From: Deltaproteobacteria bacterium
Lineage (GTDB): Bacteria > Desulfobacterota > Desulfobacteria > Desulfobacterales > Desulfatirhabdiaceae
Reading direction: 5' to 3'
NCBI GenBank assembly: GCA_021778975.1
Contig: JAJYBO010000147.1
Coordinates: forward strand, 1-7,068
DNA: 7,068 nt
The position numbers and the translations under genes were made by a program. Shown here piece after piece: positions 1 to 6,303 of the stretch; the first letter of the stretch is position 1, and each line of letters starts with the position of its first letter. The notes under the pieces are model-generated. The model saw only the letters and a list, made by a program, of their open reading frames with translations. It was not told the DNA's origin and searched no databases.

Positions 1-113
1 ACGCCACATTTGGTGCAGTTTGAAAGAAATTGAGCGCTTTTGTCAAGCACTATGAGGCCGTCGCCGCTCATGCCGAAAATCCAGTGATTCGATAAAAAAC
101 GATCATCCACCAT
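1..113 (-). CDS. Possible divergent gene, 5' part only (runs off the window)
   Basis: Reading the minus strand from an ATG at 113-111, the frame stays open for 37 codons to the window edge. The peptide begins MVDDRFLSNHWIFG and continues with M-S-G-D-G-L-I-V-L-D. That last stretch looks faintly like the first strand of a PAS domain (the 'dGlivlD' pattern found in sensor kinases and sigma-54 activators). It then reads N-C-T-K-C-G, a CxxC pair. The frame is too short for a family assignment. No good Shine-Dalgarno sequence precedes the ATG (only an A-rich run), so the true start could differ. If real, this gene is transcribed away from amt and shares the 114-442 control region. A regulator or sensor would fit, but that is a guess. 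The alternative is a chance open frame next to an unseen plus-strand gene end. Confidence 0.35.
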   Translation of the reverse strand, partial: MVDDRFLSNHWIFGMSGDGLIVLDKSAQFLSNCTKCG

Positions 114-126
114 TTTTTTCTGAATA

Positions 127-152
127 TTCGCATATTCTGACATAAATGCGAA
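127..152. repeat. Inverted repeat TTCGCAT / ATGCGAA
   Basis: Perfect 7-bp arms, TTCGCAT at 127-133 and ATGCGAA at 146-152, are separated by 12 bases. The arm centres are about 19 bp apart, close to two helical turns, as expected for two half-sites on one DNA face. The repeat lies just upstream of the possible divergent start at 113 and about 240 bp from the predicted amt transcription start. It could be an operator or a distal activator site. In AT-rich DNA a chance occurrence is not excluded. Confidence 0.3.
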
Positions 153-213
153 ATAATATTTCCACCCGATACAGCGGCTCGTTGAAGCACCTTCACAAGC
201 GCATCGAAATCAA

Positions 214-237
214 ATGACAAATATGTGATTTTGTCAT
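214..237. promoter_or_regulatory. Inverted repeat, candidate enhancer for a sigma-54 activator
   Basis: Perfect 8-bp arms, ATGACAAA (214-221) and TTTGTCAT (230-237), flank an 8-base spacer. An overlapping palindrome, GTCATGAC (233-240), adds a third GTCAT/ATGAC element. The centre at about 225.5 is roughly 157 bp upstream of the transcription start predicted from the -24/-12 box, within the range where NtrC-family activators bind. The sequence does not match the enterobacterial NtrC consensus (TGCAC...GTGCA), so the protein that would bind is unknown. The arms are seen directly; the enhancer role is inferred from position and symmetry. Confidence 0.45.
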
Positions 238-356
238 GACTTATTTAACATTTTTGTAACTAAAATTTCAAATATGATTTTTTCTAATTTCACGATTCAA
301 TAGAGATGTTCCGTTGATTCAGGCGTCAGGGGAGACGTCCGGACAGTTATCCGACA

Positions 357-372
357 TGGCACGCCTATTGCT
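357..372 (+). promoter_or_regulatory. Sigma-54 (-24/-12) promoter of amt-glnK
   Basis: TGGCACG at 357-363, four bases, then TTGCT at 368-372 matches the sigma-54 consensus TGGCACG-N4-TTGCW at every defined position. This includes the near-invariant GG (358-359) and GC (370-371) ten bases apart. Transcription should begin at about 383, giving a leader of about 60 nt before the amt ATG. Transcription from such promoters requires RpoN and an AAA+ activator. Control of ammonium channel and PII genes by this system is well established in proteobacteria, which fits the genes downstream. Confidence 0.88.
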
Positions 373-442
373 CAAAGACAGGCGATTATCTGTTTTTGCA
401 ACCTTTCACACTTTATCAGATTGACCATAAAGGAGAGCCTTC

Positions 443-1750
443 ATGAAATTGAAATTTAACTTGATGGGTTCGGTGTTGGCGATGGTGTTGATGCCCGCAT
501 CTCTGGCGTTTGCCGGAACTGAGACGCTGAATTCCGGCGATACGGCGTGGATGATCGTATCCACGGCGCTCGTCATGATGATGACCCCCGCCGGTCTGGC
601 GCTGTTTTACGGCGGGATGTCCCGCTACAAGAACCTGCTCAATACGGTGGCTATGACATTCATGGCCTACTGCATCGCCAGCGTCCTGTGGGTCACCATC
701 GGATACACACTGGCGTTCGGGCCGGATGTCGGCGGTTTTATCGGCGGCCTTTCCCACATCTGGATGCACGGAATCACCGTGAAAAGCCTGACGGGCACCA
801 TTCCCACCTATGTATTTGCGCTCTTTCAAATGACCTTCGCGGGCATTACCGTGGCGCTGGTGCTGGGATCCATCGTGGATCGCATGAAATTTTCCGCCTG
901 GCTCCTGTTCACCGCTCTGTGGGGGCTTTTCATCTATTGCCCGATTGCCCACTGGATATGGGGCGGCGGCTGGCTGGCGAAGCTCGGAGCACTGGACTTT
1001 GCAGGCGGAAACGTGGTACATATCAACGCAGGCGTCGCCGGGCTGGTATTGTCCATAATGCTGGGGAAACGCGTCGGTTACGGCAAGGAAACCATGTTCC
1101 CCTCCAGTATCGCTCTGACGGGGCTGGGCGCGGCGCTGCTGTGGTTCGGCTGGTTCGGATTCAACGCCGGAAGCCAGTTGGCGGCGGACGGTCTGGCGGG
1201 TTCCGCGTTTCTGACGACCAATACTTCGGCGGCGATAGGCGGCATCACATGGATGTTCACCGAATGGTATGTCACTAAAAAGCCGACGGTTCTCGGAATT
1301 GCGTCGGGGGTTGTCGCCGGGCTGGTCGCCATCACCCCCGCCTCTGGTTTCGTTGATTTACAGGGCGCGCTCATTATCGGTCTGGTCGCCGGGGTGCTGG
1401 GGTTCAACAGCGTCTCTAAACTGAAGCACAAAATGGGATATGACGATTCGCTGGACGCTTTCGGCGTTCATGGCCTTTGCGGCGTCTGGGGCGCCCTGGC
1501 GACCGGTATCTTTGCAAACCCCGCCGTCAACCCGAACGGAACCGGCCTGCTGTACGGTAACCCCAAACAGTTGGGGATACAGGTCGTTTCCATCCTGGCG
1601 ACAGCCGGGTTCACCGCCATCGGAACCTGGATCGTCGTCAGCATTACCCGTCTGTTCACAGGCGGACTGCGGGTGGAAAGAGACGATGAAATCGCCGGTC
1701 TGGACAATTCACAGCATGGGGAACGGGCCTTTGAAATCCTGATTTCATAA
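443..1750 (+). CDS. amt: Ammonium transporter (Amt family)
   Basis: A 435-residue inner-membrane ammonium channel of the Amt/Mep/Rh family. Residues 1-24 look like a cleavable signal peptide (K-rich start, hydrophobic core, ALAFA-type end SLAFA|G), as in many bacterial Amt proteins; about eleven hydrophobic segments follow. With a constant offset of +25 to E. coli AmtB, all key residues are present: Phe gate F132 and F240, periplasmic site W173 and S244, the structural Asp D185 in DFAGGNVVHINAG, and the pore histidines H193 and H343. The C-terminal tail (about 408-430, GLRVERDDEIAGLD then HGE) is the conserved cytoplasmic segment that PII engages. The ATG is preceded by AAAGGAG (429-435) with 7-nt spacing. 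It is first in the operon, 63 nt ahead of the PII gene. No defect is seen. Confidence 0.97.
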   Translation: MKLKFNLMGSVLAMVLMPASLAFAGTETLNSGDTAWMIVSTALVMMMTPAGLALFYGGMSRYKNLLNTVAMTFMAYCIASVLWVTIGYTLAFGPDVGGFIGGLSHIWMHGITVKSLTGTIPTYVFALFQMTFAGITVALVLGSIVDRMKFSAWLLFTALWGLFIYCPIAHWIWGGGWLAKLGALDFAGGNVVHINAGVAGLVLSIMLGKRVGYGKETMFPSSIALTGLGAALLWFGWFGFNAGSQLAADGLAGSAFLTTNTSAAIGGITWMFTEWYVTKKPTVLGIASGVVAGLVAITPASGFVDLQGALIIGLVAGVLGFNSVSKLKHKMGYDDSLDAFGVHGLCGVWGALATGIFANPAVNPNGTGLLYGNPKQLGIQVVSILATAGFTAIGTWIVVSITRLFTGGLRVERDDEIAGLDNSQHGERAFEILIS

Positions 1751-1759
1751 TGATGAAAT
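1742..1759 (+). repeat. Small inverted repeat overlapping the amt stop codon
   Basis: ATTTCAT (1742-1748) and ATGAAAT (1753-1759) form perfect 7-bp arms around a 4-base loop, AATG, and span the TAA stop of amt. The stem is AT-rich and no U-tract follows, so it is not a convincing terminator. It could affect mRNA stability between amt and glnK, or be chance. Confidence 0.25.
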
Positions 1760-1813
1760 TGTGATATACTTCAGATGACTTCTTTTTCCCAACACCATTA
1801 ATCGGAGGCTGTA

Positions 1814-2152
1814 ATGAAGAAAATCGAAGCAATCATAAAACCGTTCAAACTGGATGATGTCAAGGAAGCTTTAAACGAACTGGGCATCCAGGGGATGACG
1901 ATCTCTGAGGTCAAAGGATACGGCCGGCAGAAAGGGCATAAGGAAATCTATCGGGGTGCAGAGTATATCGTTGATTTCATACCAAAAATAAAGATCGAGA
2001 TCGTTGTTGACGACAAGATGGTGGATCCGGTGATTGACAAGATACGCAATTCGGCCAATACCGGCAAAATCGGCGACGGCAAGATATTCGTCACCCCGGT
2101 CGAGCAGGCCGTCCGCGTGCGAACCGGCGAAAAAGGCCCGGATGCGCTATAA
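1814..2152 (+). CDS. glnK: PII nitrogen signal protein (GlnB/GlnK)
   Basis: A 112-residue PII protein of full normal length. It is a cytosolic trimer that binds ATP/ADP and 2-oxoglutarate and reports nitrogen and energy status. The T-loop (about 37-55) carries GRQKGHKEIYRGAEY with Tyr51, the residue uridylylated by GlnD in proteobacteria. The B-loop is TGKIGDGKIFV (83-93), and R101/R103 near the C-terminus fit the nucleotide phosphate site. Residues 52 and 54 (I, D) are nearer to E. coli GlnB (M, D) than to GlnK (S, N). However, the position directly after amt is the classic GlnK arrangement, where the T-loop blocks the channel, so the symbol rests on context. GGAGG (1804-1808) sits 5 nt before the ATG. 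It is probably co-transcribed with amt from the sigma-54 promoter; no terminator is seen between them. Confidence 0.97.
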   Translation: MKKIEAIIKPFKLDDVKEALNELGIQGMTISEVKGYGRQKGHKEIYRGAEYIVDFIPKIKIEIVVDDKMVDPVIDKIRNSANTGKIGDGKIFVTPVEQAVRVRTGEKGPDAL

Positions 2153-2160
2153 AAGTAAGA

Positions 2161-2166
2161 TATAAT
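2161..2166 (+). promoter_or_regulatory. Possible -10 box ahead of pyrR
   Basis: A perfect TATAAT hexamer lies 8 bases after the glnK stop codon and just upstream of the long inverted repeat. It would start transcription at about 2173, giving a leader that contains the whole repeat before pyrR. No recognisable -35 element lies 16-18 bp upstream and the TGn extension is absent, so this is only suggestive. Confidence 0.25.
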
Positions 2167-2173
2167 CACCGTT

Positions 2174-2234
2174 GATGACTTCGTAAAAAGTCCGGATTTG
2201 AGCGCCTTGCCTGCGGCCTTTTTACAAAGTCATC
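2174..2234. repeat. Long imperfect palindrome (probable dispersed repeat element)
   Basis: GATGACTTCGTAAAAAG (2174-2190) pairs with CTTTTTACAAAGTCATC (2218-2234): 16 of 17 positions are complementary, the single mismatch being C2182 opposite A2226. A 27-base GC-richer loop lies between. The transcribed RNA would form a strong hairpin ending 3 nt before the pyrR ribosome binding site. I recall palindromes of this GATGACTT(C/T)GTAAAAAG type being dispersed in Desulfobacterales genomes, but cannot confirm it here. It has no U-tract downstream, so it is not a standard terminator. Possible roles are a non-autonomous mobile (MITE/REP-like) remnant, an mRNA-stabilising boundary separating amt-glnK from pyrR, or a leader structure affecting pyrR translation. 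Confidence 0.7.
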
Positions 2235-2237
2235 CGA

Positions 2238-2244
2238 AAAGGAG
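2238..2244 (+). promoter_or_regulatory. Ribosome binding site that favours a TTG start for pyrR
   Basis: AAAGGAG lies 5 nt before TTG (2250-2252) but 14 nt before the next in-frame start, ATG (2259-2261). The spacing favours the TTG. Starting at the ATG would only remove three residues (M-P-P). Confidence 0.55.
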
Positions 2245-2249
2245 ATGCC

Positions 2250-2804
2250 TTGCCGCCTATGAAACATACCATCATTGACGCCCCCGGCATTGATCGGATG
2301 CTGACCCGCATGGCCCATGAAATTCTCGAAGTCCACAAAGGGGCCGAGAATCTGACGCTGATCGGCATCCAGACCCGCGGGGTGCATATGGCCAGACGTC
2401 TTCAGAGCCGTATTTGGGCTATCGAGGGAATCAATGTTCCCACCGGCGTTCTGGATATCACCCTGTATCGGGATGACTGGACCCGTATCAGCAACCATCC
2501 GGTGATTCAGGCGACCGATATATCCTTTTCGGTGGACGAACAGGATATCGTGCTGATAGACGACGTCCTGTTCACCGGTCGAACTGTCCGCGCCGCCATG
2601 GACGCCCTGATTGATTTCGGACGCCCGCAACGGATCGAGCTGGCGGTTCTGGTGGATCGGGGGCATCGGGAGCTTCCCATTCAGGCCAATTACATCGGTA
2701 AAGTCGTACCGACCCGCAAAACCGAAACCGTCAACGTCATGCTGTCCGAATCCGACGGCATTGACCAGATCGTCGTGGAAGAAAGAGGGGCGGCTGAAGC
2801 GTGA
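2250..2804 (+). CDS. pyrR: PyrR: uracil phosphoribosyltransferase / pyr regulatory protein
   Basis: A 184-residue type I phosphoribosyltransferase of the PyrR family, of usual length. Family enzymes convert uracil and PRPP to UMP and pyrophosphate; in Gram-positive bacteria PyrR also binds pyr leader RNA. The PRPP-binding motif is VLIDDVLFTGRT (about 101-112). The PyrR pattern is completed by IGIQTRG (38-44), DITLYRDD (69-76) and LVDRGHRELPI (134-144). It begins at a TTG directly behind the large palindrome and ends 22 nt before moaB, so those two are probably co-transcribed. No pyrB or other pyrimidine gene is adjacent, and I saw no PyrR-type antiterminator leader, so UMP salvage may be its main role here. 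The leader hairpin upstream could in principle be a regulatory target, but that is speculation. Confidence 0.93.
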   Translation: MPPMKHTIIDAPGIDRMLTRMAHEILEVHKGAENLTLIGIQTRGVHMARRLQSRIWAIEGINVPTGVLDITLYRDDWTRISNHPVIQATDISFSVDEQDIVLIDDVLFTGRTVRAAMDALIDFGRPQRIELAVLVDRGHRELPIQANYIGKVVPTRKTETVNVMLSESDGIDQIVVEERGAAEA

Positions 2805-2826
2805 CGGCTCCAAAAAGAGGAACTCC

Positions 2827-3333
2827 ATGGGAACTGAAGAACATAAAGCGACGGCGCCGCGGCATCTAAAAGTTGGCGTGGTGTCCATTTCGACCACCCG
2901 AACGCTGGCCGAAGACAAGAGCGGTCACTGGATTCACCGGCAGGCGGAAAAAGAGGGGCATCAGGTGGTGTATCATCAGGTGATTCCAGATGACGCTCAG
3001 GTCATCGCCGCCACGATATCGGACGTCATCCGGGAGCATCATCCCCATGCGCTGCTTCTGACCGGCGGCACTGGCGTCAGCCCGAAAGATGTCACCATCG
3101 AAGCGGTGCGGCCGCTGTTCTCCAAAGAACTCAGCGCGTTCGGTGTTTTGTTCGCGCAGCTCAGTTTCGAGGATATTGACGCCGCCGCGGTGCTGTCGCG
3201 CGCCACCGCCGGCATCATTAACGCTGCGGTGGTGTTTTGTATGCCTGGCAGTCTGAATGCCTGCAAACTGGCCTGCAACGCGTTGATTTTCCCAGAATTG
3301 GGGCATTTGATCCGGCATATTCAAGAGGGATGA
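2827..3333 (+). CDS. moaB: MoaB/MogA family molybdopterin adenylyltransferase
   Basis: A 168-residue cytosolic protein of the MoaB/MogA fold. The family activates molybdopterin by adenylylation before molybdate insertion; some MoaB proteins lack this activity. Visible motifs are VGVVSISTTRT (16-26) with D30-K-S-G33, the molybdopterin-binding loop TGGTG (79-83) followed by VSPKDVT, LSRATAGI (123-130) and MPGS (139-142). The Arg commonly found before the Asp in TGGTGxxxRD is Lys87 here, a conservative change. ATG 2827 is chosen because AGAGGAA (2815-2821) precedes it and the conserved N-terminal strand follows soon after; the frame remains open upstream but overlaps pyrR. There are no other molybdenum-cofactor genes nearby. 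Sulfate reducers and related anaerobes have many Mo/W enzymes, so a need for it is plausible. Confidence 0.92.
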   Translation: MGTEEHKATAPRHLKVGVVSISTTRTLAEDKSGHWIHRQAEKEGHQVVYHQVIPDDAQVIAATISDVIREHHPHALLLTGGTGVSPKDVTIEAVRPLFSKELSAFGVLFAQLSFEDIDAAAVLSRATAGIINAAVVFCMPGSLNACKLACNALIFPELGHLIRHIQEG

Positions 3334-3366
3334 TGCGCTGATTGCAGAAACGCTGTCCTTCCTTTT

Positions 3367-3376
3367 GAAGAGGGGG
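3367..3376 (+). promoter_or_regulatory. Ribosome binding site deciding the start of the receiver/ATP-grasp gene
   Basis: The purine run GAAGAGGGGG ends on the first base of an in-frame GTG (3376-3378), leaving almost no spacing for that codon. Measured from GAGG (3370-3373), the in-frame TTG at 3382-3384 is 8 nt away, a normal distance. The TTG is therefore the better start; using GTG adds only M-A. Confidence 0.5.
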
Positions 3377-3381
3377 TGGCT

Positions 3382-6303
3382 TTGCCGTTCAGATCCAAAG
3401 ATATTTCCGGTGAATTTTACGCGCACTTCAAGATATTTCACGAGCTGATGACGATCAAGGTTCGGGAAATCCTTCTGGTGGCCAGCCCGTACGATGCGTT
3501 CATCATGGAGGAAGACGGCAGTCTCGCCTCTCGCATTATCAATGAATACAGTGGATTGAACCTTAGCCTTCCGCCGCGTGTCGTCCGGACGGATTCAGCG
3601 GCGGAGGCCCTGTCGCTGCTGAAACAAATCCGTTTCGATCTGGTTATCACCATGCCCCGACTGCATGAAATGGACGCCTTTCAGCTCGGTCTGGCCATCA
3701 AAAAAGAAAAGCCCCACCTTCCGGTGATTCTGCTGAGCCACAGCATCCGCGGCATATATCCTTTCCCTGAAAATAAAGACTGTACGGGCATTGACAGGAT
3801 CTACATCTGGTCCGGAAACTCGGATCTCTTGCTGGCGCTGGTCAAAAACACCGAAGATCGGTTGAATATTGACCGCGATACCCGCAAAGCCATGGTGCGG
3901 GTGCTGGTGCTGGTTGAAGATTCCCCCTCATATTATTCGACATTTCTCCCTTTGATATACAAAGAGATCGTCCAGCAGACGCAGGCGGTGCTGGATGTCG
4001 GGATGAACGAGGAACACCGGCTGCTCCGAATGCGCTCCCGGCCCAAAATCCTTCTGGCGGTCAATTATGAAGAAGCTTTCGAGCTGATTCAGAAATATCG
4101 GGATTACCTGATGGGCGTTATTTCAGATACCCGATTTCCAAGGGATGGCCGGGTGGATGACGATGCCGGTGCGGCTATTTTGACCCGTGTCCGTGAGGAA
4201 ATTCCGGATCTGCCGCTGCTCCTTCTCAGTTCCGATTCCCGAAATCAGTGTAAAGCGGATGCAATTCCCGCGGCGTTTTTAGATAAAAATTCCCCGGATC
4301 TCCTGGCCTCACTTCATGGTTTTTTTCTGAACCACCTTGGATTTGGCGACTTTGTCTTCCGCCTGCCGGATGGTGCGGAAATTGATCGCGCATCGAGCCT
4401 CCGGGCGCTCGAACAGAAGGTGGCCACGGTTCCGGACGGATCGCTTCTCTATCATGCCCGGCGCAATCATTTTTCCAACTGGCTGATGGCCAGATCTGAA
4501 ATCGGGCTGGCATCCGCATTCCGGAAAATTCAGGTCTCCGATTTCGACAGCGTTTCGGAGATGCGAACTTTTCTTGCTTCCAGTATCCGCAGGCTCCGAA
4601 AAGTTCAGCAAAAAGGTGTTGTCGTCCGGTTCAAAGCACAGAATTTCGATCCGGAAATCATGGATTTCGTCAAGATCGGGGACGGCTCTCTGGGCGGCAA
4701 GGCCAGAGGACTGGCGTTTGCCTCTACACTGCTGCAACGAAACCGTCATCTTTTTGAAAAATACCGGGATGTCGCCATTCAGATACCCAAAACACTGGTC
4801 ATCACCACACGGGGATTTGAATCATTCATTCAGCAAAATCACCTGGAACACTGCGCCCGATGTGATTTGCCGGACAGTCGGATCACAGAGCTGTTTCTCA
4901 ATGCCCGAATGCCGGGCTGGATCATGGCCGATCTTGAGGTGTTTCTCAGCCAGGTTCGATATCCTCTGGCGGTGCGCTCCTCCAGCCTTCTCGAAGATGC
5001 GTTATATCAGCCCTACGCCGGCCTGTACGATACTTATATGATTCCCAACGATCACCTGGATTTTACCCGGCGTCTCGACCACCTTGTCGTTGCCATCAAA
5101 CGGGTGTATGCATCTACCTGCTATGAAAATCCCCGTGCATTTTCCCGCAGCACGGTGCATCAGCACCAGGAAGAAGCGATGGCGGTTGTCATTCAACAGC
5201 TTGCAGGCGATGTGTATGGCGGGTATTTTTATCCGGCGGTTTCAGGGGTCGCCCAGTCCTACAACTATTATCCGTTCTCTCCCATGACCGCGGAAGATGG
5301 TGTCGCCCATATTGCACTGGGATTTGGAAAAACCGTTGTCGAAGGTGAAAAAAGTATCCGGTTCTGCCCCCGTTACCCATCGGTACTGCCGCAATTTTCT
5401 TCGGTTGAGGATATTCTGACCCATACGCAGCAGCAGTTCTATGCTTTGAAACTGTGTAACGCCGCGGAGCCTTGCGATCTGACGACCGAATCCAATCTCG
5501 AAAAGCGAGATGTGGACGATGCGGAAAGTGATTTCCCGGTTCGACTTCTTGCCGGAACATACTCCCCGGACGAACATCGCATTCGGGACAGCGGCGCCTT
5601 CAGCGGGCATAAGGTATTGACACTGGCTCCGATTCTCAAGTACAGGATATTCCCCCTGGCGGATATTCTGACGGATATGATGGCGCTGGGGGCCAAAGGC
5701 ATGGGGTGTCCGGTCGAAATCGAGTTCGCCGTCAATCTGGGAACCGCATCCCACCGGAAAGCGGAGTTTTTCTTTTTGCAGATGCGTCCGATGGCTGCAG
5801 AAGAAAACCGTTTCGATATTGCCATAACACCGGAAGACGAACGGACGGCGGTTTGCGTATCCGCTCAGGCGCTGGGGAACGGCCGCAACGATTCTATTCG
5901 TGATGTGGTGTATATCAAGCCCGAAAGTTTTGTTTTGGAAGCCATGCCCCAAATGGCGGTGGATATCGGACGCATCAACGCCGCGCTGGAGAAAGAAAAC
6001 AAGCCTTATCTTCTGATCGGGCCTGGTCGCTGGGGAACCGCCGACAGATGGCTGGGGATTCCCGTGCAATGGCGCCATATTTCAGGTGTCGGCGCCATTA
6101 TCGAGCTGCGCGATAGTCGTCTGAAGGTCGAGCCTTCCCAGGGATCCATTTTTTGCAGAATATCACCTCCCTGGGGATTCCGTACATCACTGTCAGCGAC
6201 GATGGATATGACCGGATTGACTGGCCCTGGTTGCAGTCGCAGACCAAAGTCCGGGAAACTGCTTATATACGGCACATTCACATGCCATCGCCCCTGTCCA
6301 TAA
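3382..6303 (+). CDS. Receiver-domain / PEP-synthase-type ATP-grasp protein, frameshifted near its end
   Basis: A large cytosolic protein (numbering from the alternative GTG at 3376). Residues about 31-160 form a degenerate receiver-like domain: the acidic pair is missing and Met93 replaces the phospho-acceptor Asp in DLVITMPRLHEMD. Residues about 174-320 form a second receiver that keeps E181-D182, D251, S285/S286 and K304, so it may be phosphorylated. Residues about 430-810 resemble the PEP/pyruvate-binding (PPDK_N) domain: GDGSLGGKARGLA (435-447), AVRSSSLLEDA (532-542), YAGLYDT (547-553), EIEF (781-784) and LQMRP (801-805). A distinctive C-terminal region includes IGPGRWGTADRW (881-892). 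There is no swivelling phosphohistidine domain and no PEP barrel, so it is not a complete PEP synthase or PPDK; the reaction is unknown. After Ser924 the frame is lost and the last 51 residues, Cys- and Pro-rich, are nonsense. The intact form would have about 987-989 residues. Confidence 0.85.
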   Translation: MPFRSKDISGEFYAHFKIFHELMTIKVREILLVASPYDAFIMEEDGSLASRIINEYSGLNLSLPPRVVRTDSAAEALSLLKQIRFDLVITMPRLHEMDAFQLGLAIKKEKPHLPVILLSHSIRGIYPFPENKDCTGIDRIYIWSGNSDLLLALVKNTEDRLNIDRDTRKAMVRVLVLVEDSPSYYSTFLPLIYKEIVQQTQAVLDVGMNEEHRLLRMRSRPKILLAVNYEEAFELIQKYRDYLMGVISDTRFPRDGRVDDDAGAAILTRVREEIPDLPLLLLSSDSRNQCKADAIPAAFLDKNSPDLLASLHGFFLNHLGFGDFVFRLPDGAEIDRASSLRALEQKVATVPDGSLLYHARRNHFSNWLMARSEIGLASAFRKIQVSDFDSVSEMRTFLASSIRRLRKVQQKGVVVRFKAQNFDPEIMDFVKIGDGSLGGKARGLAFASTLLQRNRHLFEKYRDVAIQIPKTLVITTRGFESFIQQNHLEHCARCDLPDSRITELFLNARMPGWIMADLEVFLSQVRYPLAVRSSSLLEDALYQPYAGLYDTYMIPNDHLDFTRRLDHLVVAIKRVYASTCYENPRAFSRSTVHQHQEEAMAVVIQQLAGDVYGGYFYPAVSGVAQSYNYYPFSPMTAEDGVAHIALGFGKTVVEGEKSIRFCPRYPSVLPQFSSVEDILTHTQQQFYALKLCNAAEPCDLTTESNLEKRDVDDAESDFPVRLLAGTYSPDEHRIRDSGAFSGHKVLTLAPILKYRIFPLADILTDMMALGAKGMGCPVEIEFAVNLGTASHRKAEFFFLQMRPMAAEENRFDIAITPEDERTAVCVSAQALGNGRNDSIRDVVYIKPESFVLEAMPQMAVDIGRINAALEKENKPYLLIGPGRWGTADRWLGIPVQWRHISGVGAIIELRDSRLKVEPSQGSIFCRISPPWGFRTSLSATMDMTGLTGPGCSRRPKSGKLLIYGTFTCHRPCP

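Larger units (their letters stand above)
114..442. promoter_or_regulatory. AT-rich intergenic control region upstream of amt
   Basis: No plausible gene is present in this stretch of about 330 bases. The first two thirds are strongly AT-rich, with A/T tracts at about 251-255, 262-268 and 278-283 that may bend the DNA. It carries two inverted repeats (127-152 and 214-237), a short GTCATGAC palindrome (233-240), and a -24/-12 promoter close to amt. Enhancer-like repeats, a flexible AT-rich spacer, then a sigma-54 promoter is the usual layout of an activator-dependent nitrogen promoter. If the frame at 1-113 is a real gene, the region also serves as a divergent promoter. Confidence 0.6.

Noticed and set aside
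12..17. GGTGCA, resembling half of an enterobacterial NtrC site
   Set aside because: The matching left half is absent (one of the first six positions fits), and it lies about 365 bp from the predicted start and inside the possible divergent gene.
243..271. Minus-strand TTGAAA-17-TTAAAT, a possible sigma-70 promoter for the divergent frame
   Set aside because: The -10 matches only four of six positions and such matches are common in this AT-rich stretch; not strong enough to annotate.
547..1278. Plus-strand open frame inside amt in another reading frame
   Set aside because: The amt frame has all channel residues; the alternative is R/H/G-rich with no membrane character.
2174..2234. Rho-independent terminator after glnK
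   Set aside because: The hairpin has a long 27-base loop and AT-rich arms and is followed by CATCCG rather than a U-tract; it fits a repeat element better, though it may still weaken read-through.
2166..2918. Long minus-strand open frame opposite pyrR and the start of moaB
   Set aside because: It is antisense to two genes with clear family motifs, and its translation is rich in H, R, G, N, Q with no recognisable pattern; a codon-bias shadow.
3331..3346. Possible second sigma-54 promoter (TGATGCG-N4-TTGCA) before the ATP-grasp gene
   Set aside because: The -12 half fits, but the near-invariant GG of the -24 element is GA and three of seven positions fail; it also overlaps the moaB stop.
5242..6078. 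Long minus-strand open frame opposite the ATP-grasp gene
   Set aside because: The opposite strand encodes recognisable PPDK_N motifs through the whole stretch; the antisense product has no coherent features or ribosome binding site.
6148..6155. Programmed -1 ribosomal frameshifting or transcript slippage on the T6 run
   Set aside because: The frame-0 codons ATT TTT TGC do not make a standard X-XXY-YYZ slippery heptamer, I saw no clear downstream stimulator, and slippage would give Ile where His is expected; a missing C explains the tail better.
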